A DNA stretch of 25,395 nt, from the NCBI GenBank assembly GCA_002351795.1, contig DEHG01000100.1:17079-42473 (forward strand). The letters are read 5' to 3'. This DNA comes from Ruminococcaceae bacterium UBA2806 (GTDB taxonomy: Bacteria > Bacillota > Clostridia > Oscillospirales > Acutalibacteraceae). The position numbers and the translations under genes were made by a program. Under the pieces are notes generated by a model. That model made no database searches and was not told the DNA's origin. It saw nothing but the letters and a program-made list of their open reading frames with translations. Of this stretch, positions 22,863 through 25,395 are shown one piece after another (the first letter of the stretch is position 1; every line of letters starts with the position of its first letter).

Positions 22863-23603
22863 ATGCCGACATTATTTTTAAGCCCGTCAACACAGGAATA
22901 TAACCCGTATATTGACGGCGGCAATGAAGAGTATTATATGAATCTTATCGCCGACGCAATGGAGCCCTATCTTACCGCTTCGGGAATAGAGTATGTACGC
23001 AATGATCCGTCAAAAACAGTCGGCGGTTCGGTGCGTCAATCCAATGAGGGAAATTACGATCTGCATTTAGCTATTCATTCAAATGCCTCTCCCGAAGGCA
23101 GCAGCGGAAAAAACAGGGGAGTGCAGGTATATTATTATGCTAATTCTGCAAGAAGTGAAAGGGCGGCGGAAATATTCGCACGAAATTACAAAAGCATATA
23201 TCCTCTGCCGTCACTTGTGAAAACTGTTCCTACTACAGCGCTTTATGAGCTTGTCAGAACAAAGGCGCCTGCTGTTCTGATAGAAACTGCCTATCATGAC
23301 AATACGGAGGACGCTATGTGGATAAGGGAAAATATTGGCGCAATTGCTGAAAACCTTTCAATGTCGTCAGCGGAATATTTAGGAGTTCAGTTCCGCAGAC
23401 CTCAGCCGGAGCGCACAGGGATAGTTATTACCAATAATGACCCGCTGAATCTCCGCAGGGAACCGTCAGCATCTTCCGCAGTTCTTGCCAGGATACCAAA
23501 AGGCGCAGAAATACCCATAGCCGGCAGTGACGGAGACTGGTATCTTACAAGGTACAGGGGCATAAGAGGCTATGTATTTTCGGATTATGTAAGAATAAGA
23601 TAA
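22863..23603 (+). CDS. N-acetylmuramoyl-L-alanine amidase (Amidase_3) with C-terminal SH3 domain
   Basis: A 246-aa protein with an Amidase_3 domain (about 1-175) and a bacterial SH3 domain (about 184-246; 'LNLRREPSASSAVLARIPKGAEI...GYVFSDYVRI'). Such enzymes cut the muramic acid to L-alanine bond in peptidoglycan. Visible motif residues are Glu22/Glu23 (second zinc ligand region), His72 in 'AIHSNAS' and catalytic Glu141 in 'VLIETAYHDN'. The usual GH of the first motif is replaced by 'LSPSTQEYNPY', without His. No signal peptide is present, recalling phage endolysins or proteins released at lysis or sporulation. AGGAGG precedes the ATG; it is probably co-transcribed with the deacetylase. Confidence 0.87.
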   Translation: MPTLFLSPSTQEYNPYIDGGNEEYYMNLIADAMEPYLTASGIEYVRNDPSKTVGGSVRQSNEGNYDLHLAIHSNASPEGSSGKNRGVQVYYYANSARSERAAEIFARNYKSIYPLPSLVKTVPTTALYELVRTKAPAVLIETAYHDNTEDAMWIRENIGAIAENLSMSSAEYLGVQFRRPQPERTGIVITNNDPLNLRREPSASSAVLARIPKGAEIPIAGSDGDWYLTRYRGIRGYVFSDYVRIR

Positions 23604-23619
23604 ACGATTTAAAAAATGC

Positions 23620-23648
23620 TTGCAATTTGCTGAATAGTATGTTATAAT
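23620..23648 (+). promoter_or_regulatory. Promoter of rpmE
   Basis: TTGCAA (23620-23625), 17-bp spacer, TATAAT (23643-23648) with an extended TGn. A leader of about 35 bases precedes the ATG. Confidence 0.8.
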
Positions 23649-23688
23649 TCATATGTTACTCAAGGTATAGCTGAAAGAGGTGACTAAA

Positions 23689-23895
23689 ATGAAAGAAGGT
23701 ATTCATCCTAAGTACCAGCAGACAACTATAAAATGCGCCTGCGGTAATGTTATCGAGACAGGTTCAACAAAAAGTGATATCCGTGTTGAAATTTGCTCCA
23801 AGTGCCATCCGTTCTTCACCGGAAGACAGAAGCTCGTTGATACCGGCGGACGTGCTGACAGATTCAATAAGCGTTACGGCATTACACAGAAATAA
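23689..23895 (+). CDS. rpmE: Ribosomal protein bL31, zinc-binding type
   Basis: A 68-aa protein of the large ribosomal subunit. It starts 'MKEGIHPKYQQTTIKCACGN' and has the four cysteines of the zinc-containing (C+) form: Cys16, Cys18, Cys36 and Cys39 in 'CACG' and 'CSKCHPFFTG', then 'RFNKRYG' near the end. Length is standard. A GTG at 23680 is in frame, but it is part of the GAGGTGA ribosome binding site for ATG 23689. It is transcribed alone, between its own promoter and a terminator. C+ paralogues are often replaced by a C- form under zinc limitation; no such paralogue or Zur box is seen here. Confidence 0.97.
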   Translation: MKEGIHPKYQQTTIKCACGNVIETGSTKSDIRVEICSKCHPFFTGRQKLVDTGGRADRFNKRYGITQK

Positions 23896-23915
23896 TTTTA
23901 ACAATGCACTTACGG

Positions 23916-23945
23916 CGGCACATTTCTTATGTGCCGTCTTTTTCT
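23916..23945 (+). terminator. Terminator of rpmE
   Basis: CGGCACAT (23916-23923) and ATGTGCCG (23929-23936) form an 8-bp stem with a 5-base loop, followed by TCTTTTTCTG. It lies directly upstream of the YigZ-family gene, whose ribosome binding site follows within about 15 bases, so some read-through is likely. Confidence 0.85.
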
Positions 23946-23964
23946 GCCCGAAAGGAAAATACAT

Positions 23965-24594
23965 ATGGAAAAATCATATAAAACGATAGAAAAACAGGCA
24001 AGTGATGAATTTACGGAACAGCGTTCTCGTTTTATCGGATATGCAAAGCCCGTTACAACGGAAGCGCAGGCGCTGGCATTTATTGAAGAAAAGAAAAAAC
24101 AGCATTGGGACGCAAAGCATAATGTATATGCCTATGTACTGCGTGAGGGCGGCATACAGAGATACAGCGATGACGGTGAACCGCATGGCACAGCGGGTGT
24201 TCCGACGCTTGATGTTCTTATAAAATCGGGACTAACTGACGTTGTTGTGGTAGTCACAAGGTATTTCGGAGGTATACTGCTTGGCGCAGGCGGTCTTGTA
24301 AGAGCCTATACAAGGGGCGCAAAGATAGCTGTTGAAGCCGGCGGGATAATTACAATGAAAAGCTGTAATATATGCGAGCTGATATGCAGTTACAATCAGT
24401 ACGGAAAGCTTTCGGGGCTTATTCCTTCCTGCGGCGGAACAGCTGATGATACGCAATTCGGAGAAAATGTCAGCATATGCTTTCATATAGCGCCGGAGGA
24501 TATGGGCAATTTTTCAAAACAGCTTGCCGATGCGACGGGCGGCACAGTTGAAGCCGAGGTCATAGGAGAGGATTATTTCGGCATAAAAAACTGA
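23965..24594 (+). CDS. YigZ/IMPACT (UPF0029) family protein
   Basis: A 209-aa protein. The N-terminal UPF0029 domain shows the signature stretch: 'SRFIGYAKPV' at the start, 'AKHNVYAYVLREGGIQRYSDDGEPHGTAGVP' and 'VVVVTRYFGGILLGAGGLVRAYTRGA', followed by the C-terminal DUF1949 domain (about 140-205). Homologues include E. coli YigZ and eukaryotic IMPACT, a regulator of the translation kinase GCN2; the bacterial role is not settled. AAGGA lies upstream of ATG 23965; an upstream in-frame ATG at 23929 lies inside the rpmE terminator and is rejected. Only the rpmE terminator separates it from rpmE, so it may depend on read-through. Confidence 0.92.
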   Translation: MEKSYKTIEKQASDEFTEQRSRFIGYAKPVTTEAQALAFIEEKKKQHWDAKHNVYAYVLREGGIQRYSDDGEPHGTAGVPTLDVLIKSGLTDVVVVVTRYFGGILLGAGGLVRAYTRGAKIAVEAGGIITMKSCNICELICSYNQYGKLSGLIPSCGGTADDTQFGENVSICFHIAPEDMGNFSKQLADATGGTVEAEVIGEDYFGIKN

Positions 24595-24632
24595 AGTCGG
24601 GAGAATTTAAAGGTATTAAACAATTTTTTGCG

Positions 24633-24638
24633 TATAAT
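24633..24638 (+). promoter_or_regulatory. Possible -10 element before the dGTPase-like gene
   Basis: A perfect TATAAT follows TTTTTTGCG, but I find no acceptable -35 at 16-18 bp and no extended TG. It is the only promoter-like signal between the two genes. Confidence 0.3.
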
Positions 24639-24724
24639 ATTAATGTAGGGATAAATCCGTAAGTCTGCATGATAAGGGGCTTGCCGTGATCCTGTATTAT
24701 TTACAGCAAAAGCCGGTGGAAATT

Positions 24725-25395
24725 GTGAATATCAGAGAGATAACCGAAAAAAACGAAAGACTGTATTTTTCTTCATATGCCTGCTTCTCCGATTCAACAA
24801 AAGGAAGGGGCAGACCGGAAGAAAAATGTACGGTAAGGACGGAATTTCAGCGTGACCGTGACAGGATAATACATTGTAAATCCTTTCGCCGTCTCAAGCA
24901 TAAGACGCAGGTCTTTCTTTCACCGGAGGGGGATCATTACCGCACAAGGCTTACACATACGCTTGAAGTCTCTCAGATAGCCCGTACCATTGCAAGAGCT
25001 TTAAGACTTAATGAGGATCTGACAGAGGCGGTCGCACTGGGACATGATCTTGGTCATACGCCGTTCGGTCATGCGGGCGAGAGGGCGCTCAACAGTCTGG
25101 TTCCGGGAGGTTTCAGGCATTATGAGCAAAGCCTGCGTGTTGTTGACAAGCTTGAAAAGGACGGCAGAGGTCTTAATCTTACATATGAAACAAGAAACGG
25201 AATATTATGCCATACCAAAGGGAAACAAGCGGATACTATGGAAGGCAGGATAGTCCGCATTGCCGACAGGATCGCTTATATTAATCATGATATTGATGAT
25301 GCAGTGAGGGCGGGAGTGATATCCGAGGCGGAGCTTCCTACAGAGGTGGGACAGCTTCTCGGACACGGAACGTCCGAAAGGATAAATACACTTGT
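24725..25395 (+). CDS. dgt: Deoxyguanosinetriphosphate triphosphohydrolase-like HD protein (partial, 3' end outside window)
   Basis: The first 223 residues of an HD-domain dNTP triphosphohydrolase. 'FQRDRDRIIHCKSFRRLKHKTQVFLSPEGDHYRTRLTHTLEVSQIARTIA' is the family's hallmark; metal ligands include His78 and the His107-Asp108 pair in 'LGHDLGHTPFGHAGE', with 'RIVRIADRIAYINHDIDDA' further on. dGTPase-type enzymes release triphosphate from dNTPs. In many Clostridia dgt lies upstream of dnaG and rpoD; those would be expected past the window edge. Start: GTG 24725 gives 'MNIREITEKNERL', like family members. GTG 24686 has a good AAGGGG site and would add 13 residues, so it remains possible. Confidence 0.92.
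   Translation, partial: MNIREITEKNERLYFSSYACFSDSTKGRGRPEEKCTVRTEFQRDRDRIIHCKSFRRLKHKTQVFLSPEGDHYRTRLTHTLEVSQIARTIARALRLNEDLTEAVALGHDLGHTPFGHAGERALNSLVPGGFRHYEQSLRVVDKLEKDGRGLNLTYETRNGILCHTKGKQADTMEGRIVRIADRIAYINHDIDDAVRAGVISEAELPTEVGQLLGHGTSERINTL

Noticed and set aside
1..25395. CRISPR arrays, tRNA or rRNA genes, insertion sequences, toxin-antitoxin or phage defence modules.
   Set aside because: No regularly spaced repeats, cloverleaf-like or rRNA-like stretches, transposase or integrase motifs, or defence-protein signatures were seen on either strand.

Overview
The window looks like a piece of chromosome from a low-to-moderate GC member of the Clostridia, most like Ruminococcus and relatives (Oscillospiraceae). 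That placement is inferred from strong AGGAGG-type ribosome binding sites, frequent TTG/GTG starts, AT-rich intergenic DNA, a V/A-type ATPase operon, a lone glycogen synthase and family-level protein resemblance; no database search was possible. I see no rRNA, tRNA, CRISPR array, prophage, transposase or integrase.

Layout. 1-1000: the tail of an unknown gene, a shared terminator and a convergent PHP-family histidinol phosphatase. 1160-3601: a promoter, then the conserved ACT-domain/UPF0210 pair, then a two-TM membrane protein (DUF3592-like) split by a -1 frameshift at a run of seven T. 3627-12563: a complete nine-gene V/A-type ATPase operon in the order H-C-I-K-F-E-A-B-D, with a good promoter in front and a strong terminator behind. 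12564-13520: AT-rich DNA, a small XRE-family regulator surrounded by copies of TTGTTGAA, and the glgA promoter. 13520-15205: a long, apparently structured leader and glycogen synthase glgA, ending in an 18-bp terminator hairpin. 15203-17958 (minus strand): a repeat-containing lipoprotein, a 77-bp palindromic element and adenine deaminase. 18006-18416: an orphan gene or remnant. 18474-21940: a probable operon of NUDIX hydrolase, small membrane protein, hemW and an RlmI-like rRNA methyltransferase. 21966-23603: a polysaccharide deacetylase lipoprotein and an Amidase_3/SH3 amidase. 23620-25395: rpmE, a YigZ/IMPACT-family gene and the start of a dGTPase-like HD hydrolase cut by the window edge.

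Most of the content is housekeeping: ion pumping at the membrane, glycogen synthesis, purine salvage, cell-wall remodelling and translation. I do not see a clear new multi-gene system. The best candidate for something undescribed is cis-regulatory. In the glgA leader, one nine-base segment (13633-13641) can pair either with an upstream segment or with the glgA Shine-Dalgarno, as expected of a translational switch. Just upstream, the XRE regulator gene carries a cluster of TTGTTGAA motifs, and one more copy lies in front of the glgA promoter. Other points worth checking are the slippery-sequence frameshift, the palindrome at 16170-16246, the unusual ATPase proteolipid and gene order, and an amidase that seems to lack its usual first zinc-ligand histidine.
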